Below are positions 15,063-23,475 of a stretch of 34,350 bases of DNA, piece by piece. Every line of letters begins with the position of its first letter. Position 1 is the first letter of the stretch. This stretch comes from Promethearchaeota archaeon (GTDB lineage: Archaea; Asgardarchaeota; Lokiarchaeia; Sigyniarchaeales; SOKP01). A model generated the notes under the pieces. That model was not told the DNA's origin. It saw only the letters and a program-made list of their open reading frames with translations, and did no database searches. The position numbers and the translations under genes were made by a program. Location of the stretch: the NCBI GenBank assembly GCA_016839585.1, contig JAEOTZ010000090.1, positions 1-34,350 on the forward strand. Direction: 5' to 3'.

Positions 15063-15189
15063 CCGCAAGCCAGCGTCCTATCCAACTAGACCACTGGGCT
15101 ATTTGATATTTAATAATTTAACGTGAATAATAGTTAAAATATTTTGTTTCTCTATAATACTTACTTAATTATCCGTTAAAGTTAATACT

Positions 15190-15858
15190 ATGTTTCAAGA
15201 ATATGGCGTAATTTTTGATGTCGATGGTGTTTTAGTAGATACAGGACCTTTTCATTTTGAAAGTTGGGTTAAAATGGCTAATGAAATAGGAAAAAAGTTT
15301 ACAAAAAAATTCTTTGATTTAACATTTGGTCAACAAAGTGTTCCAATTACTCGAAAATTAGTAGGACCTAAAGTTGAACAACATCTTGTTGAAAAATGGG
15401 CAAGTTTAAAAGAACAATATTATCGAGAAATGGTAAAAGATAAATTAGAACCATTACCAGGAGTCTTAAATTTGATCAAAGATCTTAAAGATAAAAAATT
15501 TAAATTGGCAATTGGTTCAAGTGGTCCTCCTGAAAATGTTGAATTAGTGTTAGCAACCTTAAATTTAACCCAAAATTTCGACGTTATCATAACTGCTGCT
15601 GAGGTGGAAAAAAGCAAGCCTGAACCTGACGTTTTTTTAATTGCAGCTCAACAACTTAAATTAGATCCTAAAAATTGTATTGTAATCGAAGATGCACCAG
15701 TGGGTATTGAGGCAGCTAAACGCGCTAGCATGCCTGTAATTGCTTTAAGAACTACACACTGCAATGTTGATCTTCTTGATGCGAATTTGATAGTGAATGA
15801 TTTAAGATCTGTAAATATTGCTGATATTATTAGATTATTGAATATCAATTTAGAATAA
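15190..15858 (+). CDS. HAD hydrolase, beta-phosphoglucomutase-like
   Basis: The 222-residue protein opens with FDVDGVLVDTGPFHFESW: nucleophile D10, acid/base D12, then the helical C1 cap. Motif II is GSSG (residues about 114-117), motif III the lysine in VEKSKPEPDVF, and motif IV IEDAPVGIEAAKRA. This full set, including DxDG and the 'KSKPEPDxF' block, is typical of beta-phosphoglucomutase/phosphatase HADs, which isomerise or dephosphorylate sugar phosphates. The mutase-specific cap residues cannot be verified by eye, so phosphatase activity is equally possible. Its stop is one base from the stop of the ADP-ribosylglycohydrolase-like gene, tail to tail. The divergent tRNA-Arg is 89 bases upstream. 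Confidence 0.87.
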   Translation: MFQEYGVIFDVDGVLVDTGPFHFESWVKMANEIGKKFTKKFFDLTFGQQSVPITRKLVGPKVEQHLVEKWASLKEQYYREMVKDKLEPLPGVLNLIKDLKDKKFKLAIGSSGPPENVELVLATLNLTQNFDVIITAAEVEKSKPEPDVFLIAAQQLKLDPKNCIVIEDAPVGIEAAKRASMPVIALRTTHCNVDLLDANLIVNDLRSVNIADIIRLLNINLE

Positions 15859-15859
15859 A

Positions 15860-16975
15860 TCATTCAATAAGTATAACATTTTTCTGACACTTTTCTTTTA
15901 TTACTAACTTCCCGATATTTACTACTCTTAATGCTAAATCAGAAATCTTCCATTTTTCATAACCCTTTACATAAGTAGAAAAAGTATCTTGTAGAGGATC
16001 TTTCCATTTTGAAGGAATTTTATCTACACCTAATTGAGCACCAAGAATCGCCCCAATATTTCCACAATTACAATCAGTATCGTATCCCATCATAGCAGAA
16101 ATGCAAATAGATTTACCCAGTGGATCTTTTCCATCTTCAGCACCATATAAAAGAGATAAAATTATAATCCCGATATTGGGTAGAACATGTACTTCTGATT
16201 CTTTTCCCTTTAATATACTTGATCTTTCTGTTTCTGAAGGTGGCTCTTTATCAACTAGTTCTTTTTTTATCTTTGCCCAATGTTCATTAATTAAAACATC
16301 TCTAGCTTTTCTAAAATCTTTTGGATTTTGCTCATATATTGTAATTGCTTCTTTTATAGTGTGGGTATAATGACTTTCTGTTTCATTGGGTAAAAAAGAT
16401 AGAGATTTGTCTATATTTTTCCGTATGTCTTTTTCAAAAAATGCATTAGAAATTAGTTCAGCAACATAGACCTCCCCTTCAATCCCAATACCAGAATGGG
16501 AAATTGTTCCATCCAATTCAGCATAATATTTGGCTATTTCTGGACATCCTGGCGTGATCTGACCCCAAAGATCCGCTCGCATTTGAGCTCCAATAAAATC
16601 ATAATAAGGGTTATTATAAATTCCAGATTGTGGGGGGAAAATCTTTGCCTTTAGATTATTTAATGCTACTTTTTCTGCAGTAAATACAGCTCGTTCAAAT
16701 TTTAAAAGATTTAACCACTCTAAAGCAATATCTTTTGCAGTAAGATCTAACCCATACTTTTCTAAAGCAATAAGAGCAATGATCTCATACATTTCATCGT
16801 CATTCACATAGTTTAAATTAATTTTCTTAGGGTAGTATGTGATTTCACCATATCTACGTTTAATATAATTAACATCTCTTAATTCTACTGGTGCACCCAC
16901 AAAATCTCCTGCAACACGTCCTATCCAAGATCCAAATACTTTATTATAGTACTCGTCCATCAAGATTTCTTTCAT
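15860..16975 (-). CDS. ADP-ribosylglycohydrolase (ARH/DraG) family protein
   Basis: The 371-residue protein has the all-helical ARH layout. The N-terminal GRVAGDFVGAPVE (residues 19-31) is followed by NDDEMYE (58-64) at the position of the (T/S)DDT metal site. The C-terminal GYDTDCNCGNIGAILGAQLG, which corresponds to the 'GGDxDTxxAxxGAixGA' motif, supplies the second metal aspartates. Family members remove ADP-ribose from proteins or act on ADP-ribose derivatives, using two Mg ions. The first motif deviates (NDDE rather than TDDT), so the substrate may differ. There is one base between its stop and the HAD stop. ATG 16975 is used; ATG 16960 (MDEYYNKVFG) is another candidate start. Confidence 0.85.
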   Translation of the reverse strand: MKEILMDEYYNKVFGSWIGRVAGDFVGAPVELRDVNYIKRRYGEITYYPKKINLNYVNDDEMYEIIALIALEKYGLDLTAKDIALEWLNLLKFERAVFTAEKVALNNLKAKIFPPQSGIYNNPYYDFIGAQMRADLWGQITPGCPEIAKYYAELDGTISHSGIGIEGEVYVAELISNAFFEKDIRKNIDKSLSFLPNETESHYTHTIKEAITIYEQNPKDFRKARDVLINEHWAKIKKELVDKEPPSETERSSILKGKESEVHVLPNIGIIILSLLYGAEDGKDPLGKSICISAMMGYDTDCNCGNIGAILGAQLGVDKIPSKWKDPLQDTFSTYVKGYEKWKISDLALRVVNIGKLVIKEKCQKNVILIE

Positions 16976-17075
16976 TATGTTTTAAAAAATTTTTTTTAAT
17001 AAATTAAATTTAGCATATCATTCATTATTTAAAATTTAAGAAATATCATAAGAAAAATAAGAAATTGATAATATA

Positions 17076-18359
17076 ATGAGTAGCACTTCTAAAGAAATAG
17101 AAAAATTCATTGGTATGTTTCCACCTGTTACATTTGCCAATGGAGATTGCCATATGATTGGTTCCTTTGGTAATGTAGGTATTGTAGAAACTGATGAAGG
17201 TTTAGTAGTTTTTGATATTACTACCAGACAATTTCGGAAGCGATTATTTAGAGCATTTAGAGCAATAACAAATAAGCAAATTAAATATTTGGTATTTAGT
17301 CATGGTCATTTTGATCATTGCTTTGGTTTCTCTCCATTTCTAGAGGAAATTAAAGAAAAAAATTGGGAACTACCTCAAATTATTGCTCATGAAAAATTAG
17401 TTGATCGCTTTAAAAGATATAAGGAATTAGATGAGTATCAAAATTGGATAAATTCAATGCAATTCGCCTCGATCTTTAAGAAGGAAAAAAGATTTACATC
17501 TACTCGTGAAATTCTTGAACCAACTATAATAATAAAAGGAAATGAAAATTACACATTTACATTTGGAAATTTAAAATTTGAAATATATCATGATATGGGA
17601 GAGACGGACGACTCAATATGGATGTTTGTCCCTGAGAAAAGTGTGCTTTTCACAGGAGATCTTATAATATCCAGTTTTCCTAATGTGGGGAATCCTTATA
17701 AGGTTCAGCGATATCCGAAACATTGGGCTGTAGCTATGGAAAAAATGATGGAAAAGAATGCGGAATATTTGGTTCCGGGTCATGGACCTTTAATAGAGGG
17801 AAAAGAGAGAATCAAAGACGTGTTATCTATAACAGCAGAGGTTATGCATTTTGTCCACGATGAAGTAGTGGAAAGGCTAAATGAAGGAAAATGGTTTGAA
17901 CAGATTTATCATGAAATGTTAGAAATCTACCCTGAGAAATTTAAAAAACATTACATTTTAAGACCTGTGTATGGTTCTTATCAATATGCTATCCATGCGG
18001 TATATAGGCTTTACCATGGTTGGTATAATACTGGAAATCCAACAGATTTATTTCCTGCAAAATCAACTGAAATAGCAAAAGAATTTCTAAAAATTAACTC
18101 TGAAAGACAATATCTTGAACGTGCAATGAAACTTTATGAAGAAGGGAAATTGCAATTAGCTTTACATATCCTTGATGTTATAATTAAAGGAAGCAATTCA
18201 GAAAACTCTGATAATCTTATAAATGTATATAAATTAAAGTTAAAAATTCTAAAAAAGAAAGCTCGTCAAGAAACTTCTTTCATTTCATTCAATATTTTTA
18301 ATAATGGAGCAAATGAAATTAAAGATATTCTTGAAAATTTAAGCAAGAGAAAGGTTTAA
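17076..18359 (+). CDS. Metallo-beta-lactamase-fold hydrolase, alkylsulfatase-like
   Basis: The 427-residue protein contains the MBL metal motif SHGHFDHC (H76, H78, D80, H81), a TGDL strand (D194) and VPGHGP (H236). These make a binuclear metal site. After the MBL domain comes GSYQYAIHAVYRLYHGWYNTGNPTDLFP (about residues 300-330), which resembles the alkylsulfatase dimerisation domain of the SdsA1/BDS1 family, where the Gly-Trp-Tyr and Pro-rich turn are conserved. The last 90 residues are helical, with a tetratricopeptide-like look (AMKLYEEGKLQLALHILDVII). The substrate could be a sulfate ester, but other hydrolytic roles exist for this fold. It is followed 58 bases later by GluRS, possibly co-transcribed. 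Confidence 0.8.
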   Translation: MSSTSKEIEKFIGMFPPVTFANGDCHMIGSFGNVGIVETDEGLVVFDITTRQFRKRLFRAFRAITNKQIKYLVFSHGHFDHCFGFSPFLEEIKEKNWELPQIIAHEKLVDRFKRYKELDEYQNWINSMQFASIFKKEKRFTSTREILEPTIIIKGNENYTFTFGNLKFEIYHDMGETDDSIWMFVPEKSVLFTGDLIISSFPNVGNPYKVQRYPKHWAVAMEKMMEKNAEYLVPGHGPLIEGKERIKDVLSITAEVMHFVHDEVVERLNEGKWFEQIYHEMLEIYPEKFKKHYILRPVYGSYQYAIHAVYRLYHGWYNTGNPTDLFPAKSTEIAKEFLKINSERQYLERAMKLYEEGKLQLALHILDVIIKGSNSENSDNLINVYKLKLKILKKKARQETSFISFNIFNNGANEIKDILENLSKRKV

Positions 18360-18417
18360 ATAGTTAAATTGTAAAAGGTTAAATCGTACATGAAGTGAAA
18401 TATGATGATTCTTTATT

Positions 18418-20184
18418 ATGGATGAGGAAGAAATAAAAAAAATCCTTTGGATTGCAGGTTTGAAAAATGCACTTAAATTTAATGGGATTCCAAATAAAAG
18501 AGCTATAATGGGAAAACTTATGGCTCAAATGACTGAACTTAGATCCCACGTAAAAAAAGTTAATCCTATATTAGATGAGATCATAGCGAAAATTTCAAAC
18601 CTAAGTTTTGAGGAACAGAAAAGAAAATTATTGAAATTGGATCCCCATGCCTTAGATAAAGAAGAATCAAGGGAAGAAAGGAAAGAATTGCCAGATTTAC
18701 CTGAACTTGATAAATATTCTAAAGTTGTAATGCGCTTAGCACCATACCCGAGCGGAGCATTGCATATTGGAAATGCTAGAATGGTTGTTTTAAATGATGA
18801 ATATATAAAAAAATATAAGGGAGAACTTATCTTATTTTACGATGATACTATCGGGAGCCCTAAATCATTAAGAGATAGTCCTAAGGCAAAATATGTATTA
18901 CCAGAATCTTATGATTTAATAAAAGACGGACTTGAATGGCTAGGAGTTAAGATACATAAAATTTATTATAAAAGCGATAGGCTTGATGTTTTTTATGAAT
19001 ATTGCGAAAAATTAATTAAAGATAAGATGGCATATGTTTGTTTCTGTAATGCTGGTGAATTTAGAGAAAAATATAAAAAATTAAAAAAGAGTTGCCCCCA
19101 TAGAAATCAGTTAGTAGAACGAAACATGCAGGAATGGCAAAATATGTTGCATGGTAAGTACAGAGAAACTGAAGCAGTTGTAAGATTGAAAACTGGAATG
19201 GATCAAAAAGATCCTGCATTGAGAGATCAAGTAATCATGAGAATATCTGAAGCAGAACATCCTAAAGTAGGGACACAATACATTGTATGGCCAATGTTAG
19301 AGTTTAGTTGGTCCATCGATGACTACCTTATCGGTGCTACACACATTCTTAGAGGGATAGATTTAGTAAAAGAAGGTATTATTGAAGAGTTTATATGGGA
19401 CCATTTTGGTTGGAAAAAAGCCAAATTACTTTATTATGGCAGACTTAATTTCCCTGGTTTAAAATTAAGTAAAACTGAAGCACGAAATAACATTCAGAAA
19501 GGAATTTATCAAGGGTGGGAAGATCCAAGAACTTGGAGCTTGCAATCTTTAGAAAAACGTGGTATTAAACCGGAAGCATTGAGAGAAACTTTATTGGATC
19601 TTGGAATGTCTACAACAGGGATAACTTTTTCAGTAAATTGGTTATATGCTAAAAATAAAGATATGATTGATGAGATTTCAAATAGATATTTCTTTGTTGA
19701 GAATCCTATTTCAATTCTTATTGACGAAGTTCCTTTCTTAGAATATACCGCAGAACCTCTTCTTTTACCAACAAAGCCTGAAAAAGGTAAAAGAAAAATT
19801 AATATTATTTCCAAAAATAATAAATTAGAATTATATATTTCACAATCTGATGTAAGGGGCTTTAAAATTGGTGAAACAATACGTCTAAAAGATTTAATTA
19901 ATGTACATATTAATTCAATTGATTTAAATAATAGGATTATAAACGCGAAATATTATAGCACCCAATTAGATAGAGAACAGGGCTTTCCTATAATACAATG
20001 GGTTCCTAAAGAAGACAATATAAATGTTTCTATAACTAATCCTGATGGTTCTATATCTCATGGTTATGGAGAAATAAACCTCTTAAATATTCCTATGAAT
20101 AATCCAATCCAGCTCGAAAGATATGCTTTTGTAAATCCCATAAAAATGGAGAATGACACTTTATTTTGTTATTTTACTCATTAG
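18418..20184 (+). CDS. gltX: Archaeal-type glutamyl-tRNA synthetase
   Basis: The 588-residue protein is a class I aminoacyl-tRNA synthetase. The HIGH motif reads HIGN (residues 116-119) in the glutamyl/glutaminyl signature APYPSGALHIGNARM. KMSKS reads KLSKT (349-353) in GLKLSKTEAR. An approximately 95-residue helical N-terminal extension precedes the catalytic core. The C-terminal 190 residues are beta-rich, as in the GlnRS-like anticodon-binding barrels of archaeal GluRS rather than the helical bacterial type. It charges tRNA-Glu, and in archaea usually tRNA-Gln for the amidotransferase route. Both signature motifs end in a substituted residue (N for H, T for S), and the usual FDDTNP is YDDTIGS. 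The enzyme is therefore somewhat divergent but is probably the functional GluRS. Confidence 0.88.
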   Translation: MDEEEIKKILWIAGLKNALKFNGIPNKRAIMGKLMAQMTELRSHVKKVNPILDEIIAKISNLSFEEQKRKLLKLDPHALDKEESREERKELPDLPELDKYSKVVMRLAPYPSGALHIGNARMVVLNDEYIKKYKGELILFYDDTIGSPKSLRDSPKAKYVLPESYDLIKDGLEWLGVKIHKIYYKSDRLDVFYEYCEKLIKDKMAYVCFCNAGEFREKYKKLKKSCPHRNQLVERNMQEWQNMLHGKYRETEAVVRLKTGMDQKDPALRDQVIMRISEAEHPKVGTQYIVWPMLEFSWSIDDYLIGATHILRGIDLVKEGIIEEFIWDHFGWKKAKLLYYGRLNFPGLKLSKTEARNNIQKGIYQGWEDPRTWSLQSLEKRGIKPEALRETLLDLGMSTTGITFSVNWLYAKNKDMIDEISNRYFFVENPISILIDEVPFLEYTAEPLLLPTKPEKGKRKINIISKNNKLELYISQSDVRGFKIGETIRLKDLINVHINSIDLNNRIINAKYYSTQLDREQGFPIIQWVPKEDNINVSITNPDGSISHGYGEINLLNIPMNNPIQLERYAFVNPIKMENDTLFCYFTH

Positions 20185-20268
20185 AGCTAAAAAATATTAA
20201 GTTACTTTTTAGTAATACTTCAAAATATCTTGATATGATAAATTCAATACAAATATTTTAATATTTAA

Positions 20269-22236
20269 TTGTCAAATGTATATTTTAAGAATAGTAACTC
20301 AATTTTAATTGTGATATTTAAAGTGTCATTTCTTCCATGTAAAAGGTGTGGAAATGGTCTGGCGGCTGTAAAAGGTTCTATTGTCCAGTGTTTTTATTGT
20401 AAAACAAGTAATTTATATATGGAATCAGTCTACGCACACAAGAATTATATAACTGAAATTTTGAATATCACATCAATTAAAAATAAGAGAAAAATTAATA
20501 CTAATGAAATAGAAAGAAGAAAATCGTTAATTGAGTCTTATTTTCAGAAGTTAAATCTTAGTTTTAATGAATATAGACATTTAATCATAACAAAATTAAA
20601 TGATATTGATGTTAATCCAGCAAAACTATTTAAATTGATACGTGCTGCTGGTAATTTAGAAATAATAATAGAAAATTACTTATTAATCTATATAAAAGAA
20701 GAAAACTCTAGAAGTAAATTTCAAAAAATAAGAGATCTTACATACATAATAAATAAATCATTATTGGGTTTGTATTATAGCTATTTAGCTAAAAAATCAA
20801 TAAGATTAAAAGACTGTCATAAGTACTATCAGCTTACTGAGAGAAGCTATCAGAATATTGTTGATTATTGCAAAATAACGCAATTTGAGGATCATAACTT
20901 TAATTTAGCTAAGGAGGAAAAATTATACTCTGTACTTGTTAATTTTATCATTATTTTAAGAAATGTTTTAACTGAAAATCCTCGATACTTCTCAGAAAAA
21001 CTTAAAGATCTCCTAAAAGAGTTAAATCATATTGAAGAAAAGAATATTCAGATATTTAATTTATATTCACAAATTGAACAAATATATCAATTAGAAAGAG
21101 ATACTTGTCTTGTATTAGAAAAGGTAAAAGTCATCGATCCAATTGTTTCGATTGAATCTTTTAAAGAGAATTTAATCTTTAATACAGAAAAAAATCTTAA
21201 TGAGCTACATGATTTTAAAAATTTAATTAATGATGTTTCAAAAAAATACCAGAAATATCAAAGGACGCTCTTAAAATTACATTCTGGGCAATTAATTGAT
21301 TATTTAGAATCATATCGTACTGAATTTATCGATTACAAAAATAAGAATATTCAAAAATTCGATGATTTATTAGATGATATGATAAGTAAAGCGTTTGAAG
21401 ATTATAACTTAGAAGCAATTGAGGTTTTAGATACACTAAGCGACTTTATACGGATTGACATTTATAACGATAAAATTATCCAGAGATTTGAAATTGAACG
21501 TGAAGATCTAATGAAATTAGATGAATTATTAAAGAATTTTATTGATAATCTGTTTAAAAAACCTCTTCTTAGAAACCTTGAATCTGGATATTATAAAAAA
21601 TTGATGTCATTTATTTCAGGTAAACATACAGAATTTGATAATTATATCTCGAAATACATCAACCGTTTATTAAACGATTTTGTAGATTTTAGAAGTAAGA
21701 ATATCCTTTCAATTGAAGAACAGAGAAATCAGTTTAGCTCAAAATTAAAGCCTAATCTTCAAAAACTTGTTGATATGAGCTTTAATTTAAATGAAGAATA
21801 TGTACCATATCCCCTTTTTATAGATATTGATATTCAAAATCATAGTTTTAAGGTAAATAATCCCGATATTATAACTCTTATAATTGAAAATCCTAATCTA
21901 ACTGATATAAAAAATATAAAGATATATTTCTTTATGCCTAACTCTTTTCAATCAAAATTAAAATTTTTAAGTTTAAATAAGTTAAAAGCAAATGAAAGGA
22001 GAAAATTAAAAATAAAAATTGTCCCTAAGGAAAAAGGAATTTTTCCTTTTATGGTAATGATTGAATATCAACATTCAAATAAGACTTTTTGGATGCCATC
22101 AATTAAACTTAAATTAAAAGTAGAAGAAATTATAAAAATTGAGAATCCTAAATTGCTAAGTAAAGATCTCTATCATGATTTTCTTAGGACAGATGAAGTT
22201 ATGCAATTATTAAGATTAATGAGAAGTTTATATTAA
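20269..22236 (+). CDS. Large helical protein with N-terminal zinc ribbon and C-terminal beta-sandwich
   Basis: The frame from TTG 20269 gives 655 residues. GTG 20323 is a good alternative start, because it places the zinc ribbon at the very N-terminus and the first 18 residues look non-essential. Four cysteines (C24, C27, C41, C44) form a zinc ribbon. Residues about 60-530 are almost all helix, rich in Leu, Lys, Glu and Asn, and could form long coiled-coil or alpha-alpha repeats. Residues about 540-635 alternate strands (ITLIIENPNL, IKIYFFMPNSF, LKIKIVPKEKG) and look like an Ig/CARDB-type sandwich. No catalytic or membrane motif is visible. The domain order recalls a cytoskeletal or scaffold protein. 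I do not recognise a family. It follows gltX by 85 bases on the same strand. Confidence 0.7.
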   Translation: MSNVYFKNSNSILIVIFKVSFLPCKRCGNGLAAVKGSIVQCFYCKTSNLYMESVYAHKNYITEILNITSIKNKRKINTNEIERRKSLIESYFQKLNLSFNEYRHLIITKLNDIDVNPAKLFKLIRAAGNLEIIIENYLLIYIKEENSRSKFQKIRDLTYIINKSLLGLYYSYLAKKSIRLKDCHKYYQLTERSYQNIVDYCKITQFEDHNFNLAKEEKLYSVLVNFIIILRNVLTENPRYFSEKLKDLLKELNHIEEKNIQIFNLYSQIEQIYQLERDTCLVLEKVKVIDPIVSIESFKENLIFNTEKNLNELHDFKNLINDVSKKYQKYQRTLLKLHSGQLIDYLESYRTEFIDYKNKNIQKFDDLLDDMISKAFEDYNLEAIEVLDTLSDFIRIDIYNDKIIQRFEIEREDLMKLDELLKNFIDNLFKKPLLRNLESGYYKKLMSFISGKHTEFDNYISKYINRLLNDFVDFRSKNILSIEEQRNQFSSKLKPNLQKLVDMSFNLNEEYVPYPLFIDIDIQNHSFKVNNPDIITLIIENPNLTDIKNIKIYFFMPNSFQSKLKFLSLNKLKANERRKLKIKIVPKEKGIFPFMVMIEYQHSNKTFWMPSIKLKLKVEEIIKIENPKLLSKDLYHDFLRTDEVMQLLRLMRSLY

Positions 22237-22327
22237 TTCTATTATTTTAAACTAACTTTTTAACTGAAATTTTTATAATTTGAAATATAAAATTTTTTGT
22301 AAATGAATTTATTCTTATAACTTAACA

Positions 22328-23455
22328 ATGAGTGATAAAGAAGAAAAAGAAGAAGATCTTATTAAGTCTCAAGATAATGTAGAGAGTATTGAAAGCAAAG
22401 ATTGGTTATATTGTCCAATATGTGGAAGTGAACTTCCAAAAATCAAAAATCTTAAATTTTGTATAAAGTGTCGGACAAATATTACATATATTAAAGAACA
22501 TAAAAAATTTCCACCTAGAAAGACTCCTAGTCAGCATATTAGAACCATATCGTATCCCCAATACTATCCTTCTAAAATTCATTATGGAATTGAAAAGATT
22601 TCTGATGAAAATATCACTAAAACAAAAGATTTGAAATTATGGGGGATAATGACTTCTCTTGGTTTACCAATAGGAGCATATATACTTATGAGTTTCTTAG
22701 CTGCAGGATTTCTTGCAATGATAGCGTTTTTTACTACTGATTTGGAAAGTTTAAATGATTTAATGTACAATCCATTCTTTATAATTTTTTCATCTTTTTT
22801 TGAACTGGTCTTTATTCTTGTACCTGTAATATATGTTGGAAAGTATCTCCAAACACCTTCTTTTGAAAATCGATTAATTTTGTTAGGATTTACTTCCCGA
22901 GGATATGAGAGAAAAGGAATTTATAAAGAAGTATTAATTGGCTTAGCTTTTGCAGCAATTGGAATAATAGTAGTAGTTGTATCTTCAATATTTATAGAAA
23001 TTATTTTAGAAATAATTTTTGGAGTTGATATTATACGTGATGCTAGTGGTACTACAACTGATGTCGAAATAATAGTCTCATCATTAGATATTTTCAGTTT
23101 AATTATCTTCGCCATCGTAATGATTTTAATCATAGGGACATCTGAGGAAATATTATTTAGGGGATTTATGCAAAAAGGACTAGTGCGGAATTTAGGAAAT
23201 ATTTGGGGCATTATAATTTCAGCATTAATATTTTCAATGTTTCATTTAATTGGATTTTTTTTTATTGTCTCAGAATCTCCATTAGCTTTTGTAGTTTCAT
23301 TTTTATTGTCATTTATTCCTTATTTCTCCATTTCCTTAATGATAGGATGGCTTTATTACTGGAGAAATGAAAATTTAATTGCAGTGGTTATAACTCATGG
23401 AGTATATGATGCTATAACAATAACTTTAGCGTTTATAGTTTATGGAATGGTTTAA
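22328..23455 (+). CDS. CPBP (CAAX-like) intramembrane protease with N-terminal zinc ribbon
   Basis: The 375-residue protein begins with a cytoplasmic zinc ribbon (C29, C32, C45, C48), then about seven membrane segments from residue 103. The protease motifs of the CPBP/ABI family are all there: EE at 273-274 with R278 (SEEILFRGF), H306 (FSMFHLIG) and H357 with D361 (THGVYDAI). This family includes the eukaryotic CAAX protease Rce1. The zinc-ribbon fusion is unusual for bacterial CPBPs but fits the pattern of Asgard proteins in this window. The start is ATG at 22328. The next gene begins 20 bases downstream, suggesting a shared transcript. The natural substrate is unknown. Confidence 0.88.
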   Translation: MSDKEEKEEDLIKSQDNVESIESKDWLYCPICGSELPKIKNLKFCIKCRTNITYIKEHKKFPPRKTPSQHIRTISYPQYYPSKIHYGIEKISDENITKTKDLKLWGIMTSLGLPIGAYILMSFLAAGFLAMIAFFTTDLESLNDLMYNPFFIIFSSFFELVFILVPVIYVGKYLQTPSFENRLILLGFTSRGYERKGIYKEVLIGLAFAAIGIIVVVVSSIFIEIILEIIFGVDIIRDASGTTTDVEIIVSSLDIFSLIIFAIVMILIIGTSEEILFRGFMQKGLVRNLGNIWGIIISALIFSMFHLIGFFFIVSESPLAFVVSFLLSFIPYFSISLMIGWLYYWRNENLIAVVITHGVYDAITITLAFIVYGMV

Positions 23456-23475
23456 AATTTTAACCAACTTGAAAG

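Larger units (their letters stand above)
14977..15100 (-). tRNA. tRNA-Arg(GCG), two introns (37/38 and T-loop)
   Basis: On the minus strand the acceptor pair AGCCCAG/CTGGGCT, D-arm (GTCT/GGAC, with GG at 18-19), anticodon stem CTGGC/GCCAG, five-base variable loop TGATC and T-stem AGGGG/CCCCT all form, with discriminator A. The loop TTGCGGA gives anticodon GCG, which reads CGC and CGU (Arg). Intron 1 is 15044-15062 (19 bases, after G37). Intron 2 is 14992-15022 (31 bases), inside the T-loop. Both sites fold as bulge-helix-bulge: TTGC pairs GCAA at intron 1, and GTTC pairs GAAC at intron 2, each with flanking three-base bulges. Removal gives a 74-base tRNA with T-loop TTCAAAT. The 3' CCA is not encoded. 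The LAGLIDADG gene lies downstream. Confidence 0.9.

Noticed and set aside
14977-15100. Reading this as a tRNA pseudogene or an integration site, because the T-arm looks broken
   Set aside because: Removing the two bulge-helix-bulge segments restores every stem and the TTCAAAT loop; an intron explanation fits better than decay, and there is no duplicated tRNA end nearby.
13080-15100. A mobile element spanning the LAGLIDADG gene and the tRNA
   Set aside because: I saw no terminal inverted repeats, direct flanking duplications or transposase/integrase, so no element ends can be drawn.
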